Source of the DNA: Rheinheimera sp. SA_1
Lineage (GTDB): Bacteria; Pseudomonadota; Gammaproteobacteria; Enterobacterales; Alteromonadaceae
Assembly (NCBI RefSeq): GCF_001669775.1
Contig: NZ_LXWK01000011.1
Coordinates: 1-64,000 of the forward strand
Direction of reading: 5' to 3'
Length of the DNA stretch: 64,000 bases
In this document: in pieces, positions 15,510 to 24,618 of the stretch
How positions within the stretch are numbered: position 1 is the first letter of the stretch
Layout: each line of letters starts with the position of its first letter
Position numbers and translations under genes: made by a program
Notes under the pieces: generated by a model
The model's input: only the letters and a program-made list of their open reading frames with translations
Told to the model about the DNA's origin: nothing
The model's database searches: none

Positions 15510-18443
15510 ATGGTAACCGGAATATTAGATATTCTCAGGATGATGACAACTCCCTGTTTTGTACTGAATGCGGATGGTGAAATGCTCGGATGCAGTCACA
15601 GTTTTAACGCGGATCCGGTACTGGTTTTACATCAGCATGAGCTAGTGAATAAAGCGGCGGCGCAACTTTCATATCAACACGCCCAGATGCTGCAAGTGGA
15701 ACTGCTGCAAAAGAAATATATGTTGTCTATGTTACAAGTCGACAATGAACAATGCCGGTGCTGGTTAGTCAGTTGCCAGCTATTGCGGGAAAACACCAAA
15801 ATAGGTAGCCCGCAATCAGCCAGAGCGGCGGACAGCCCGGCTGTGACCATAACGCCAACCGCTCTGCGTACTGCCGTTATCAGCAACGATCAGGTCATGC
15901 AAAGCGATATCGCTGAATTCGTAGCAGGACGCGAATTCTCGACACAATTGCGACTGCTGGCCCAACGTTATCAACTTTATGATTTAGAACAACAACTCAC
16001 TCAGGCGCAGCCATTACAAAAAAGTATGGAGTTAATGATTGGCGAACAGCGTTATCTGTTTGTGCCACAACAGATTGCCGGTACCGGGTATTTGTTGCTC
16101 CATCAGCAACTGCATAGTCTGAAAGAACCCGATCTATCGGCCTTACTACAGTCTTTTGAGACCCTGGTCGGCGGTATTGTCATCATGGATACGCATGGCA
16201 ATATTCGCTATTTATCGCGGCAGATCACCTTAAACTTCCCTTATTTTACCGAACATGCAGCAACGACCCAAACCTCAGAACTGTTAGCGCGTGCAGTTAT
16301 GTACAACTGCCGCGACTTTAACGATCACCAGGTGGCAGTCACTTTGCGCTGGCTTCGCCAGCAATTAAAACAACACCGTAAAGTGCGGTACAATTTTCAA
16401 TTGCTTGATGGCCGGTCATTTCAGTACCGGGATTATGTACAGGCCAATGGCAGCAGAGTGGGATTAATCAGTGATGACACTACCGCCAAAATGTTGGATC
16501 AGTTACTACAACACGCGGCCACTCATTCTGAAAACGCTAATAATCAACAATTGCGGCTCATTTCGACGTTAAGCCATGAAATCCGCACGCCACTGCATGC
16601 AATAGTCGGCCTGGTCGAATTATTAATGGCAGATCCGGTATTAGGGAAACACCAGTACATCGCCACCATAGACCGGACTACCCGCCATTTGGTGCAGTTG
16701 CTCAACGACGTGCTGGATCTGTCAAAACTGGAGTCTGAACAAGCCCGGCTACAGTTGGTAGAAACTGATTTACGCCGGTTGTGTGAAGATGTGCTGGAAT
16801 CTTTTGTCGCTAAAGCGAAACTAAAAGGGCTTAAAACCGAAGTCTATATTGATCCGGCCATTCATGGTCATTATCTGTGCGATGCACTGCGCTTGCGTCA
16901 GGTATTGCAGAACTTGCTGAGCAACAGTGTAAAATTCACCTCTGGCCAACATGGTATCGTCAGGCTGGACCTGTTGGCAGAAGCTGAAGATCAGCACAAA
17001 CAGCAGATTAGTTTTCATGTGATTGATAATGGTATCGGGATCAGTGCCGAGCAGCAAAAGTATATTTTTGACAGTTTTACCCAAGCCACTCCTGATATCT
17101 ATTATCGCTTTGGTGGCACTGGTCTTGGCTTGTCAATTTCGGCTTATATCTGCAGGTTGATGGATTGTACGTTACAAGTGCAAAGCCAGTTGGATCAGGG
17201 GGCACATTTCTATTTTGAAACCAGCTTGTCAAGGGTCAGCCGCGCGGACTGGCAACTGCCAACGCATATACAGCAGCAGCCGGTATTTAGTAATAGTAAA
17301 GCGCTGCAGGCTCTATTATCGAGATACCAATGCAGTTTGCCATTCAATTCCCGCTTCTGTAGTGCTGAACAAATGCTGCAGCCAACGACAAACGACCAGG
17401 TGCGGTTGCTGGATCTGACCGATCCCGCAATCATTGATAAACAACTTTATCTGCAGCAATATGAGATGTTGCCTGGCAGTTGTTTTGTCATTAACTCGAC
17501 ACAAGCACAGAAATTCAGCACAGAACATACCCGCCTGCTGGAAATGTATCCGTTCCGGCTGAATGAATGGCTACAGGCGTTGCAAATGCCGCCGCCGTCA
17601 ATTCTTCCGGAACCGCAGATTGTCGTTCCCACCGCAAAACACCAGCTGCGGATTTTATTGGTTGATGACCATCACGAAAACTTATATGTTTTACAACAAC
17701 AACTTGCAGCTCTGGGATATCAGTCTGACACCGCATCAGACGCGGAGACCGCCTATAACCTGTGTCAGTTGCAACATTATCAGCTGTTAATCACTGATTA
17801 TCAGTTATCCGGCTGGAACGGAGCTGAACTCGCTTACCATCTGCGCAGCTATGAGCGACAGTATCAGCTTGCGCCTTGTCAAATTTGGGTACTGACAGGC
17901 AATAACACCCTAAGTTGTCAGCACGAATGTGACAGTTCAGCGGTGGATCTGCTGCTGATTAAACCCTGTACATTAGCCGTGCTGGAACAGCAGTTCACAC
18001 TGTTAAATGACCAGCTGGCAGCCGCTGATGAGGCTGACAGTTATCCGGAATGTATTGTCGATATTGATCGTGAACTGGCTTTTAACCGTGACGCCCTGGT
18101 CAATACCGACACTATTATGATGTTCACCGGGCCGCTAGAGCCACAACACCTCAAGACTACGCTGGAGCAGTTCCGTCAGTACCTCTGTAAACAGCAAACT
18201 CTGCTTCGTACCGCTGCTCAGCAAAAAAACCGGCAATTGCTGACCGAGATTTTTCATAATATCAAAAGCACTGCCCGATATTATGGTTCGGATACGCTGA
18301 GTTTAATGGCCGAAAACAATGAATATGCGGCGGCAGATCCAGCGTTGTTCAACCTGAACGAGGCTGAACTGGCGCGATTTAACAACCAGCTCAACGAAGT
18401 GATTGAAAAATTTATTGAACTGGAACAAAGCTATGAACATTAA
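15510..18443 (+). CDS. Soluble hybrid histidine kinase (PAS-like, HisKA, HATPase, receiver, Hpt)
   Basis: A 977-residue hybrid sensor kinase with no membrane segment, so it senses an internal signal. The start at 15510 has AAGGGA 7 nt upstream; the frame extends to 15480. The N-terminal PAS-like regions (about 1-100 and 215-330) are followed by HisKA with STLSHEIRTPLHAI (phospho-His about 356), and an ATPase domain with QNLLSNSVKFT, DNGIGIS and GGTGLGLS. After a divergent middle region comes a receiver domain (ILLVDDHHEN; Asp about 763 in ITDYQLSGW) and an Hpt domain with FHNIKSTARYYG (His about 916). All modules for an internal His-Asp-His phosphorelay are present, as in ArcB/BvgS. The next gene overlaps its stop and is the obvious candidate output. 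Confidence 0.88.
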   Translation: MVTGILDILRMMTTPCFVLNADGEMLGCSHSFNADPVLVLHQHELVNKAAAQLSYQHAQMLQVELLQKKYMLSMLQVDNEQCRCWLVSCQLLRENTKIGSPQSARAADSPAVTITPTALRTAVISNDQVMQSDIAEFVAGREFSTQLRLLAQRYQLYDLEQQLTQAQPLQKSMELMIGEQRYLFVPQQIAGTGYLLLHQQLHSLKEPDLSALLQSFETLVGGIVIMDTHGNIRYLSRQITLNFPYFTEHAATTQTSELLARAVMYNCRDFNDHQVAVTLRWLRQQLKQHRKVRYNFQLLDGRSFQYRDYVQANGSRVGLISDDTTAKMLDQLLQHAATHSENANNQQLRLISTLSHEIRTPLHAIVGLVELLMADPVLGKHQYIATIDRTTRHLVQLLNDVLDLSKLESEQARLQLVETDLRRLCEDVLESFVAKAKLKGLKTEVYIDPAIHGHYLCDALRLRQVLQNLLSNSVKFTSGQHGIVRLDLLAEAEDQHKQQISFHVIDNGIGISAEQQKYIFDSFTQATPDIYYRFGGTGLGLSISAYICRLMDCTLQVQSQLDQGAHFYFETSLSRVSRADWQLPTHIQQQPVFSNSKALQALLSRYQCSLPFNSRFCSAEQMLQPTTNDQVRLLDLTDPAIIDKQLYLQQYEMLPGSCFVINSTQAQKFSTEHTRLLEMYPFRLNEWLQALQMPPPSILPEPQIVVPTAKHQLRILLVDDHHENLYVLQQQLAALGYQSDTASDAETAYNLCQLQHYQLLITDYQLSGWNGAELAYHLRSYERQYQLAPCQIWVLTGNNTLSCQHECDSSAVDLLLIKPCTLAVLEQQFTLLNDQLAAADEADSYPECIVDIDRELAFNRDALVNTDTIMMFTGPLEPQHLKTTLEQFRQYLCKQQTLLRTAAQQKNRQLLTEIFHNIKSTARYYGSDTLSLMAENNEYAAADPALFNLNEAELARFNNQLNEVIEKFIELEQSYEH

Positions 18444-19659
18444 CAGCAACAGTCATATTGTTTTTTATACCACCGACCGCGAAAGTGATCAGACGCTGTT
18501 ACGGATCCTGGCACAGAGTGGCGCAAAAATTACGCTGATCGAAACCCCATACCGGCTGCAGATTATGTTGCTGGAGAAAAGCAGCAAAATCCTGTTCATC
18601 GCAACTGAAAATCTGCAAGCAAGTCTGGACCTTTATTACCGTGCTTTTAATGAAGTACAAGGGCAGAATATTTGCCTGCATGCAGTGGTGGCACTGATTA
18701 GCCGGAACGAAGAACAAGAGGCTTATGAAGCGTTTTGTGGTGGTCTGTTGGATGACTATCTGGTTGCCCGTCCGTTATACGAACAACACCGGCCGGCGCT
18801 GATTTGTGACCACTTGATCCGGAAGTTAGGGATCATTCCTGAGCTGAACGACTCGTCTCCTCAGCTGCGGCCGGCGGCTCTAAAACCCAACCAGCAAATA
18901 GCCAAAGCATTGGAAACCAAAGCACAGTTACGTGCGAAAGTTGAATATAGTATCCGGTTTATTGAGCAATCACTGGACAACGCGATAGAGAAAATTCAGA
19001 TGCAGCAGGAAGTTGCATTAAATTTTGAACTGATCCGTAGTGTACTCGGCCAGATCAAATCAGAAGAAATCAGGCCTGAGCTGCTAAGGTTACAGCAAAA
19101 AGTCATTGATATTCTGGCGGTAATGATTGCCGACGATCACCGGTTTCCCAGCGAAGAAAGTAATGACAATGAAGATGATGATTCATTGCCGGAATTTCCA
19201 CCGGAAGACGCGAATACCCAATCTTCGCAGCAATATAATCGACTTTACCACACGGCTAATACCGAGCAAAAAGTTGAAACGGAAATCAAAAATCTGCGCC
19301 GTTTGCTGCTGGTTGAAGACGATCAAATCAGCTTAAATCTAACATACATGACTCTGAAAAGTTTTGGTGTCGAGGTCGACACTGCCACTTGTGGCCGGAT
19401 TGCATTTTCGTATATGAAAAACAAGAAGTATGATTTTGTATTTATGGACATCAATTTACCCGATACCAATGGCCTGTACGTGCTTGATCAAATCCAACGA
19501 AATAGCGGCATCAATCAGCAAACGCCTTTTATTATGTTAACCGGCAACAAAAACAAAAACACGGTCAAAGAGGCCATAGACCGTGGGGCAAAAGGTTATT
19601 TGCTCAAACCTTTGTATAAAGATTCTGTGGCGAAGATTTTTGAAAAGTATGGAGGTTAA
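18433..19659 (+). CDS. Response regulator with N-terminal degenerate receiver-like domain
   Basis: A 408-residue protein translationally coupled to the kinase: its ATG at 18433 overlaps the kinase stop codon region by 11 bp. The frame extends to 18403, but 18433 is the more likely start. The C-terminal domain (about 290-408) is a proper receiver: LLVEDDQIS, phospho-Asp about 339 in FMDINLPDTNG, Thr/Ser in MLTGN and Lys in LLKP. The N-terminal 130 residues (IVFYTTDRESDQTLLRILAQ...) resemble a receiver fold but lack the acidic pocket and phospho-Asp. The middle is helical and acidic (SEESNDNEDDDSLPEF). There is no DNA-binding domain or known output enzyme, so output is probably by protein contact. 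Confidence 0.78.
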   Translation: MNINSNSHIVFYTTDRESDQTLLRILAQSGAKITLIETPYRLQIMLLEKSSKILFIATENLQASLDLYYRAFNEVQGQNICLHAVVALISRNEEQEAYEAFCGGLLDDYLVARPLYEQHRPALICDHLIRKLGIIPELNDSSPQLRPAALKPNQQIAKALETKAQLRAKVEYSIRFIEQSLDNAIEKIQMQQEVALNFELIRSVLGQIKSEEIRPELLRLQQKVIDILAVMIADDHRFPSEESNDNEDDDSLPEFPPEDANTQSSQQYNRLYHTANTEQKVETEIKNLRRLLLVEDDQISLNLTYMTLKSFGVEVDTATCGRIAFSYMKNKKYDFVFMDINLPDTNGLYVLDQIQRNSGINQQTPFIMLTGNKNKNTVKEAIDRGAKGYLLKPLYKDSVAKIFEKYGG

Positions 19660-19732
19660 TCAGCAGCAGACGCAAACAGCAAGTTGGTTCATCAAATGGA
19701 CCTGTTGTGAGCTGCCACTGTTACCATTTAAT

Positions 19733-20875
19733 TTAGCTTCGCTCATCCGCCGCTTTTTGCAACAACTTGCGACTTTCCTGCAAAAACTGCTCTGCGACCG
19801 GACCAAAAAATTGTTGGCCTTTGGCAAATTCGGCCATCAACCTAGCTTTGTCACCCGCCGCCAGCAAATGTGATAATTGATTAAAGCGATGCTGATACCG
19901 TTGCAATAAACCAGTGACGGCCGAAGATGACAGCATAATGTCAGCATAAAGCTCAGCATTTTGTGCAAATAACCGCCCCACCATCGCCAGCTCCAGCCGG
20001 TAAATCGGTGAGCTTAGTTCCAGCAGTTGCTGTAAATCGGCGTGTTCTTCCGCCAGATGCACGCCATACACCAGTGAGGAAAAATGTCGCATCGCCTGTA
20101 TGAGTTGCATCAGTTCATCATGGGCGGTAGCAGTTTTTTCGGTCAGCACCGCGCCCCAGACGCTAAATTGTTTCAGCAACCATTGATACTGTTCGCTGCC
20201 GCGGCCATGACAAACCACCACCACTTGTTTCACAATATTGCTGATATCAGGCCCGAACATCGGGTGTAAACCCAGCACAGGCCCGTTATGATGCTGCAAC
20301 ATCGCTTGCATCGGTACTTGCTTGATACTGGTAATATCAGCCAGCAGGCAATCCACAGGCAAGGGCGGCAACTGACGGATCAGTTGTTCGGTCAGATTGA
20401 TTGGTACCGCCATCAGCACCAGGCAAGCCCCATCGATAATAGCGGCAGCCTCTGGCCAGTCAGTCGCTTCCAGAATGGCAACCTGATAACCGGAGCGTTC
20501 AAACAACGACACAAATCGTCGTCCCAGTGCCCCACTACCGCCTACCACCACCACTTTGCCGCCAGCAGGCCGGCAACAAACAAAACCAGCTTCCTGCGTC
20601 TGATAGGATTCCCGCATCACCCGGCGCAGCACGTCTTCAATCAGTTCCGCTGAAACTCCGGCGGCAGTGGCTTGTTCACGTCTGGCCTTAATTAAGGCCA
20701 GTTCCCGCTCAGGGACATACAACGGCAATGCATGTTGTTGTTTCACCCGTCCGACTTCGGCGGTCACTTTGGCTCTTGCTGCTAACAACTCCACCAACTG
20801 ACTGTCGAGTTGGTCAATTTGCTGACGTAGTGGCGCTAAAGCGGCCATTGGATCTGTCTGTTTATTTTGCGGCAT
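19733..20875 (-). CDS. tyrA: Bifunctional chorismate mutase/prephenate dehydrogenase
   Basis: TyrA converts chorismate to prephenate and then oxidatively to 4-hydroxyphenylpyruvate, the tyrosine branch. Residues about 10-95 are an AroQ-type chorismate mutase (LRQQIDQLDSQLVELLAARAKV, VPERE, IKARREQA). From about 110 onward is the NAD-binding dehydrogenase (KVVVVGGSGALGRRFVSLFERSGY, VLGLHPMFGPD). The 380-residue length agrees with E. coli TyrA (373). It is 9 bp downstream of the DAHP synthase gene, giving the classical aroF-tyrA operon. Confidence 0.96.
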   Translation of the reverse strand: MPQNKQTDPMAALAPLRQQIDQLDSQLVELLAARAKVTAEVGRVKQQHALPLYVPERELALIKARREQATAAGVSAELIEDVLRRVMRESYQTQEAGFVCCRPAGGKVVVVGGSGALGRRFVSLFERSGYQVAILEATDWPEAAAIIDGACLVLMAVPINLTEQLIRQLPPLPVDCLLADITSIKQVPMQAMLQHHNGPVLGLHPMFGPDISNIVKQVVVVCHGRGSEQYQWLLKQFSVWGAVLTEKTATAHDELMQLIQAMRHFSSLVYGVHLAEEHADLQQLLELSSPIYRLELAMVGRLFAQNAELYADIMLSSSAVTGLLQRYQHRFNQLSHLLAAGDKARLMAEFAKGQQFFGPVAEQFLQESRKLLQKAADERS

Positions 20876-20884
20876 CGGAACCCC

Positions 20885-21943
20885 TTAAGCAGCGTTCACC
20901 ACTTGTTGCATTTGCAGATGCAGCCCGGACAATAACTGCGACGTCGCTTGCCAATCGATACAGGCATCAGTCACGGAAACACCATAGAGCTCTGCCTTGC
21001 CATTCACGATATTCTGCCGCCCGGCATTGATATGGCTTTCCAGCATCAGACCAATAATGGCTTTGTTACCAAGCTGCCGCTGCGCCACCACAGCCTCAGC
21101 CACCTGTCCCTGACGATTGTGATCTTTATTGGAATTACCGTGACTGCAATCAACGACAATTGCCAATGGCAGTTCAAATTTTTGTAATTGCTCAACGGCA
21201 GCATTGATGCTGGCCGCGTCATAGTTAGGTTTGCTACCACCACGCAGAATAATATGCCCGTCCGGATTACCGGCCGTTTGCACCAGTGCCACTTCACCGC
21301 GTTGATTAATGCCGATAAAGGTATGTGGACTAGCAGCCGATTGCAGCGCATTCAGTGCAATATTCAAATTCCCATCTGTACCGTTTTTGAAACCAACTGG
21401 CATCGACAAACCACTTGCCATCTCGCGGTGGGTTTGTGACTCCACCGTACGAGCGCCGATCGCCGCCCAGGAAATCAGATCCGACAAATATTGCGGACTA
21501 ATCGGATCAAGCGCTTCAGTCGCGGTTGGCAATTCCATATCAACCAGCTGCAATAACAACTCGCGGCCGCGGGTTAAACCGGTTTCCAAATCAAATGAAT
21601 CATCCAGATGCGGATCGTTGATATAGCCTTTCCAACCGACCGTAGTGCGTGGTTTTTCAAAATACACCCGCATCACGATGTACAGGCTATCGCTGTATTG
21701 AATTTGCAAATCTTTGAGCCGTCTGGCGTAGTCCATCGCCGCCACCGGATCATGAATAGAGCAAGGACCGGTCACCACCAACAAACGAGGATCACGACCA
21801 TGAATAATGTCGGCAATTTCGCGTCTGGCTTTTTGGACAAACAACGCACCTTGTTCTCCCAACGGCATTACCCGTTTTAACACCAAGGGTGGGCTCAGTG
21901 GTTTTTCCGCCACTATCCGTAAATCATCAACTATCTTGCTCAT
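20885..21943 (-). CDS. aroF: 3-deoxy-7-phosphoheptulonate synthase (AroF-type)
   Basis: DAHP synthase condenses phosphoenolpyruvate and erythrose 4-phosphate, the first step of the shikimate pathway. The 352-residue length and motifs are those of the class I enterobacterial type: VVTGPCSIHDPVAA, MRVYFEKPRTTVGWKGYI, TDGNLNIALNA, and IVDCSHGNSNKDH carrying metal ligands. The symbol aroF (tyrosine-sensitive isozyme) is inferred from the operon with tyrA and the upstream TyrR-box-like sites; the sequence alone does not prove which amino acid inhibits it. Confidence 0.93.
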   Translation of the reverse strand: MSKIVDDLRIVAEKPLSPPLVLKRVMPLGEQGALFVQKARREIADIIHGRDPRLLVVTGPCSIHDPVAAMDYARRLKDLQIQYSDSLYIVMRVYFEKPRTTVGWKGYINDPHLDDSFDLETGLTRGRELLLQLVDMELPTATEALDPISPQYLSDLISWAAIGARTVESQTHREMASGLSMPVGFKNGTDGNLNIALNALQSAASPHTFIGINQRGEVALVQTAGNPDGHIILRGGSKPNYDAASINAAVEQLQKFELPLAIVVDCSHGNSNKDHNRQGQVAEAVVAQRQLGNKAIIGLMLESHINAGRQNIVNGKAELYGVSVTDACIDWQATSQLLSGLHLQMQQVVNAA

Positions 21944-22008
21944 CGCTTTAGCTCCAGAAGTTTTGTTTAGCTTGTCACTTCAGCCGGGCAGTTGCAGACA
22001 GAAACAAA

Positions 22009-22026
22009 CGTAAACTTAAATACACA
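22009..22026 (-). promoter_or_regulatory. Weak TyrR-box-like site downstream of the aroF promoter
   Basis: On the minus strand TGTGTATTTAAGTTTACG matches the TyrR consensus TGTAAA-N6-TTTACA at 9 of 12 positions, including the key G and C 14 bases apart. It sits about 24-41 bp after the predicted start of transcription. A weak box here would fit tyrosine-dependent repression, but this is inference. Confidence 0.45.
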
Positions 22027-22056
22027 AACCGTATCGCATTAATTACGAATAGCCGC

Positions 22057-22085
22057 ATATTAAAAAGTGAGACCATAAATGTCAA
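22057..22085 (-). promoter_or_regulatory. Sigma-70 promoter of aroF-tyrA
   Basis: On the minus strand TTGACA (22080-22085) and TAATAT (22057-22062) are separated by exactly 17 bp, close to the sigma-70 consensus. Transcription would start near 22050, about 105 bp before the aroF ATG. Confidence 0.8.
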
Positions 22086-22139
22086 TCAAATAAGTCAATA
22101 GATTAAGGCTTTCTATGGAATTCAATCGAGCATTTAATT

Positions 22140-22157
22140 TGTAAACATATAATTACG
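22140..22157 (-). promoter_or_regulatory. TyrR-box-like site upstream of the aroF promoter
   Basis: On the minus strand CGTAATTATATGTTTACA matches the TyrR consensus TGTAAA-N6-TTTACA at 10 of 12 positions, with the invariant G and C spaced as required. It lies about 55 bp upstream of the -35 element. Together with the weaker box downstream it brackets the promoter. Confidence 0.55.
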
Positions 22158-22235
22158 ACATAAGCTACTCAAGCCGCCGCTTACCTATCTTGAGTAAAGC
22201 ATAGCTCTGATTCCCGCAGTTAGGTGACGAGCCTC

Positions 22236-22296
22236 TATACCCAATCAACTTGCAGATGCAGGGTGTTCGCGCCCTCGCTCACTGGTTTTGGGTATA
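22236..22296. repeat. 61-bp element with TATACCC...GGGTATA ends
   Basis: A short element bounded by TATACCCAA and its inverted copy TTGGGTATA. The inside contains a CGCGCCCTCGCTCACTGG stretch reminiscent of the REP-like intergenic repeats common in Vibrio and Shewanella relatives. Its ends share TATACCC with the larger element at 53290-53432. Confidence 0.6.
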
Positions 22297-22385
22297 TAAA
22301 ACTATCTTTCGCGCAAAAGTTGCTGCAACCGGCAATCACCGATACAGTAATTCTGTGGTGCTTTCGTAAGGCAAAGGTGAAGTTG

Positions 22386-23147
22386 ATGAGCAAAAGTCGG
22401 CAAAATTTACTGGGGGCACTGTTACTCGTGGCGTTTTTCCCTGCAGCTAACGCCAAACCCATTAAGGTGCTGACAGAACATCTGCCGCCTTATCAGATTG
22501 ATACCAGAAGTGGTGTCAGCGGTTTTGCCACTGAAGTCGTCAGACGCACTTTTGAAATTGCCGGCATTCCTTACGAGATCGAAGTTCAGGACTGGAGTCG
22601 TGCTTATCAGCGCACACTGCGCCAGGCCGATACCTGCATTTATTCCATTTCTAAAAGCACCGAACGAACACCGCTGTTTCATTGGGTTGGCGCATTGGCA
22701 TCCACCATAACCTCAATGTACTCGCTGAAAAACCGGCCGGATATTCAACTAAAAACCCTTGATGATGCGAAAAAATTGGTCACTGCCGTCACCAAAGACG
22801 ATATTACCCATCATTACTTACTCAAACATGGCTTTAAAGAAGGGGAACAGCTGTATTTGCTGGAAAGCGTCACCACGATGCTCCATGTCCTGCAAGGCCG
22901 CAAGGACATTGATTTAGTGTTGATCAATGACACGATTTTAAAATATCGGGCTCTTGAATCGGGTGTACCGCTGGAAGTCTTACAAAAACAAATGGAAGTA
23001 ACTGATCTGCCGTTGGATTTTCATCTGGCATGCAGTCTGACGACGTCAACTGACATCGTCACTAAACTTAAAGCGAGCTTACAACAACTGAAAGATAGTG
23101 GAGAATTTGCGCAAATTATTGCCGGCTGGGCAGACAAACTGAAATAG
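22386..23147 (+). CDS. Periplasmic solute-binding protein (family 3-like)
   Basis: A 253-residue protein with a clear Sec signal peptide (MSKSRQNLLGALLLVAFFPAANA, cleavage after ANA). The mature protein follows the SBP_bac_3 pattern: IKVLTEHLPPYQI near the N-terminus, GVSGFATEVVRRTFEIAGIPYEIEV, and RADTCIYSISKSTER-like ligand-pocket segments. No ABC permease or ATPase gene is adjacent. Orphan proteins of this kind in Shewanella relatives often bind amino acids or signal rather than transport, so its partner is unknown. The start at 22386 has AAGGTGA upstream; the open frame to 22224 runs through a repeat element and is not used. Confidence 0.85.
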   Translation: MSKSRQNLLGALLLVAFFPAANAKPIKVLTEHLPPYQIDTRSGVSGFATEVVRRTFEIAGIPYEIEVQDWSRAYQRTLRQADTCIYSISKSTERTPLFHWVGALASTITSMYSLKNRPDIQLKTLDDAKKLVTAVTKDDITHHYLLKHGFKEGEQLYLLESVTTMLHVLQGRKDIDLVLINDTILKYRALESGVPLEVLQKQMEVTDLPLDFHLACSLTTSTDIVTKLKASLQQLKDSGEFAQIIAGWADKLK

Positions 23148-23172
23148 CTATCTGCACGCCGGCAAAGCAGCC

Positions 23173-24441
23173 TTACAAACTTTTTTTCGGGGGTAACGCC
23201 ACATTAGCAAAAATAAAGCCAGCGACCAGCGACATAAAAATTAAGAAGGTTTGTTGCCCAAGCTGATCAACCGGCGCCATTTGTTCGCCAGAAATGAATG
23301 AGTTAAGTCCGATATAAGTTTTACTGCCAGGCACCAGTACAATCATGCCCTGCAGCGAAACAATACTGGCCGGCGCGTTCATCAGCCGGGTAAAAATATT
23401 GCCATAAACGCCTACTGCAAAAGCCCCGACAAAAGCTCCCAAAGCCAGACCCAGATAAACACCACCGAACATACTAGCGGCAAAAGCGATAAAACCAGAG
23501 GCGATCCCCCATAACGCATGTTTTTTGCGGGCGCGAAACACAATCACCAGACTACCGCATAAGGTCGCGATTGCCAGCCAGGCACTCCAGGCTGGTACTG
23601 ACGGCACCGGCTGGTACACAGCTTCGCCAAAACAAAGTTGCCCCAGCGCAAGCCCCAAATAAGCGCCAAAATACAGTTTAAATAAAATCATCACTGCGTC
23701 CATGATGCGCGCGGTTCCAGACACCAGATGCCGGGCTGCCAATTCAGCAAGCCCCAGCGTTAACGCTAAACCCGGAATAAACACAATGATCGCGGATAGC
23801 ACCACGATTGGCACCTGAATGGTTGGATCCAGATAAGCCGCAATTGCTGTTGCCGCAAAAGCCGACACCATCGCCACCAGAGGTTCGAGCATATTGGTGA
23901 CACGCCGGCTTTTCGCCGCCCACAGCACAAACAAGTACACCACCAGACTAATCAAAGTGGCCCAGAATACATCATGCCAACTGGCTTTCATCAACATGGC
24001 AAAAGCGCCACCGGCGGCGCCATAGGCTAAAAAGGTAAAGATCCGTGAATAAGGGTTTGGCATCACTGCAATTTCATTCAGGCGGGCGGTCGCTTGTTCC
24101 AGCGTCATTTCGCCATTGGCCACCGAGTCGACAATTTCATCGGTGCGCGATAACGAGCCTAAATCCAATTCTCCCGGCATTACGCGTGCCACATGGGTAT
24201 ATTCGTTTTCTTCGCCTGGCTGCCAAATCACAAACGTCAACACTGTTGGCGTGATGGCAAAAGCAGCGCCAATGCCCAGAAATTCCGCAACATTTAATAA
24301 ATGCACTTCTAATCGGTAAGCCGGGGTGCCAAACTTGTGCAACATTTTACCGAGTTTGACAATAAATCGACGTTTTTCAATAAAACTGGCTGAATCCACA
24401 ACAACTTCCTTCTGGCAGGGCTTGCTGGCAATTGTAGCCAT
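23173..24441 (-). CDS. ThrE-type threonine/serine exporter family protein
   Basis: A 422-residue inner-membrane protein. The N-terminal domain (about 25-270) carries the ThrE/DUF1212 signature: LGKMLHKFGTPAYRLE, then MPGELDLGSLSRTDEIVDSV and IAVMPNPYSRIFTFLAYGAAGGAF, then several hydrophobic helices. The second domain (about 280-420) matches the DUF3815 half (VYGNIFTRLMNAPASIVSLQGMIVLVPGS). Thus it is the fused form of a transporter that is often encoded as two proteins. Export of threonine or serine is known for the family; the substrate here is inferred. The start at 24441 has no strong ribosome binding site. Confidence 0.85.
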   Translation of the reverse strand: MATIASKPCQKEVVVDSASFIEKRRFIVKLGKMLHKFGTPAYRLEVHLLNVAEFLGIGAAFAITPTVLTFVIWQPGEENEYTHVARVMPGELDLGSLSRTDEIVDSVANGEMTLEQATARLNEIAVMPNPYSRIFTFLAYGAAGGAFAMLMKASWHDVFWATLISLVVYLFVLWAAKSRRVTNMLEPLVAMVSAFAATAIAAYLDPTIQVPIVVLSAIIVFIPGLALTLGLAELAARHLVSGTARIMDAVMILFKLYFGAYLGLALGQLCFGEAVYQPVPSVPAWSAWLAIATLCGSLVIVFRARKKHALWGIASGFIAFAASMFGGVYLGLALGAFVGAFAVGVYGNIFTRLMNAPASIVSLQGMIVLVPGSKTYIGLNSFISGEQMAPVDQLGQQTFLIFMSLVAGFIFANVALPPKKSL

Positions 24442-24582
24442 GCTTAATAGAAAAAAAGAAGAGCATTAGAAAAAGAATAAGTAGCTGTTCGGATTGGAGA
24501 AAATGATAGTGCAGCCCGCAGAGTTGCAGAAGCGCGGTATTGGATATGCTGGTTATAGATTGAATTTGCAGAATAGCAGGCA

Positions 24583-24609
24583 AAAAAAAGCTGCCCAGAG
24601 GCAGCTTTT
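24583..24609 (-). terminator. Rho-independent terminator of the rpsP-rimM-trmD-rplS operon
   Basis: A stem of AAGCTGCC/GGCAGCTT followed by a T run on the minus strand, starting about 10 bp after the rplS stop. The A-rich flank on the other side could make it bidirectional. Confidence 0.88.
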
Positions 24610-24618
24610 AAAGTGTGC

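Larger units (their letters stand above)
21944..22385. other. Intergenic region between aroF and the solute-binding protein gene
   Basis: This 440-bp stretch holds the aroF promoter and two TyrR-box-like sites on the left. On the right is the small inverted-repeat element at 22236-22296 and the leader of the solute-binding gene. I see no ORF that looks real. Confidence 0.7.

Noticed and set aside
22224-22385. Extended start of the solute-binding protein at 22224
   Set aside because: The extra 54 codons run through a repeat element and would hide the signal peptide; 22386 has the ribosome binding site and signal peptide.
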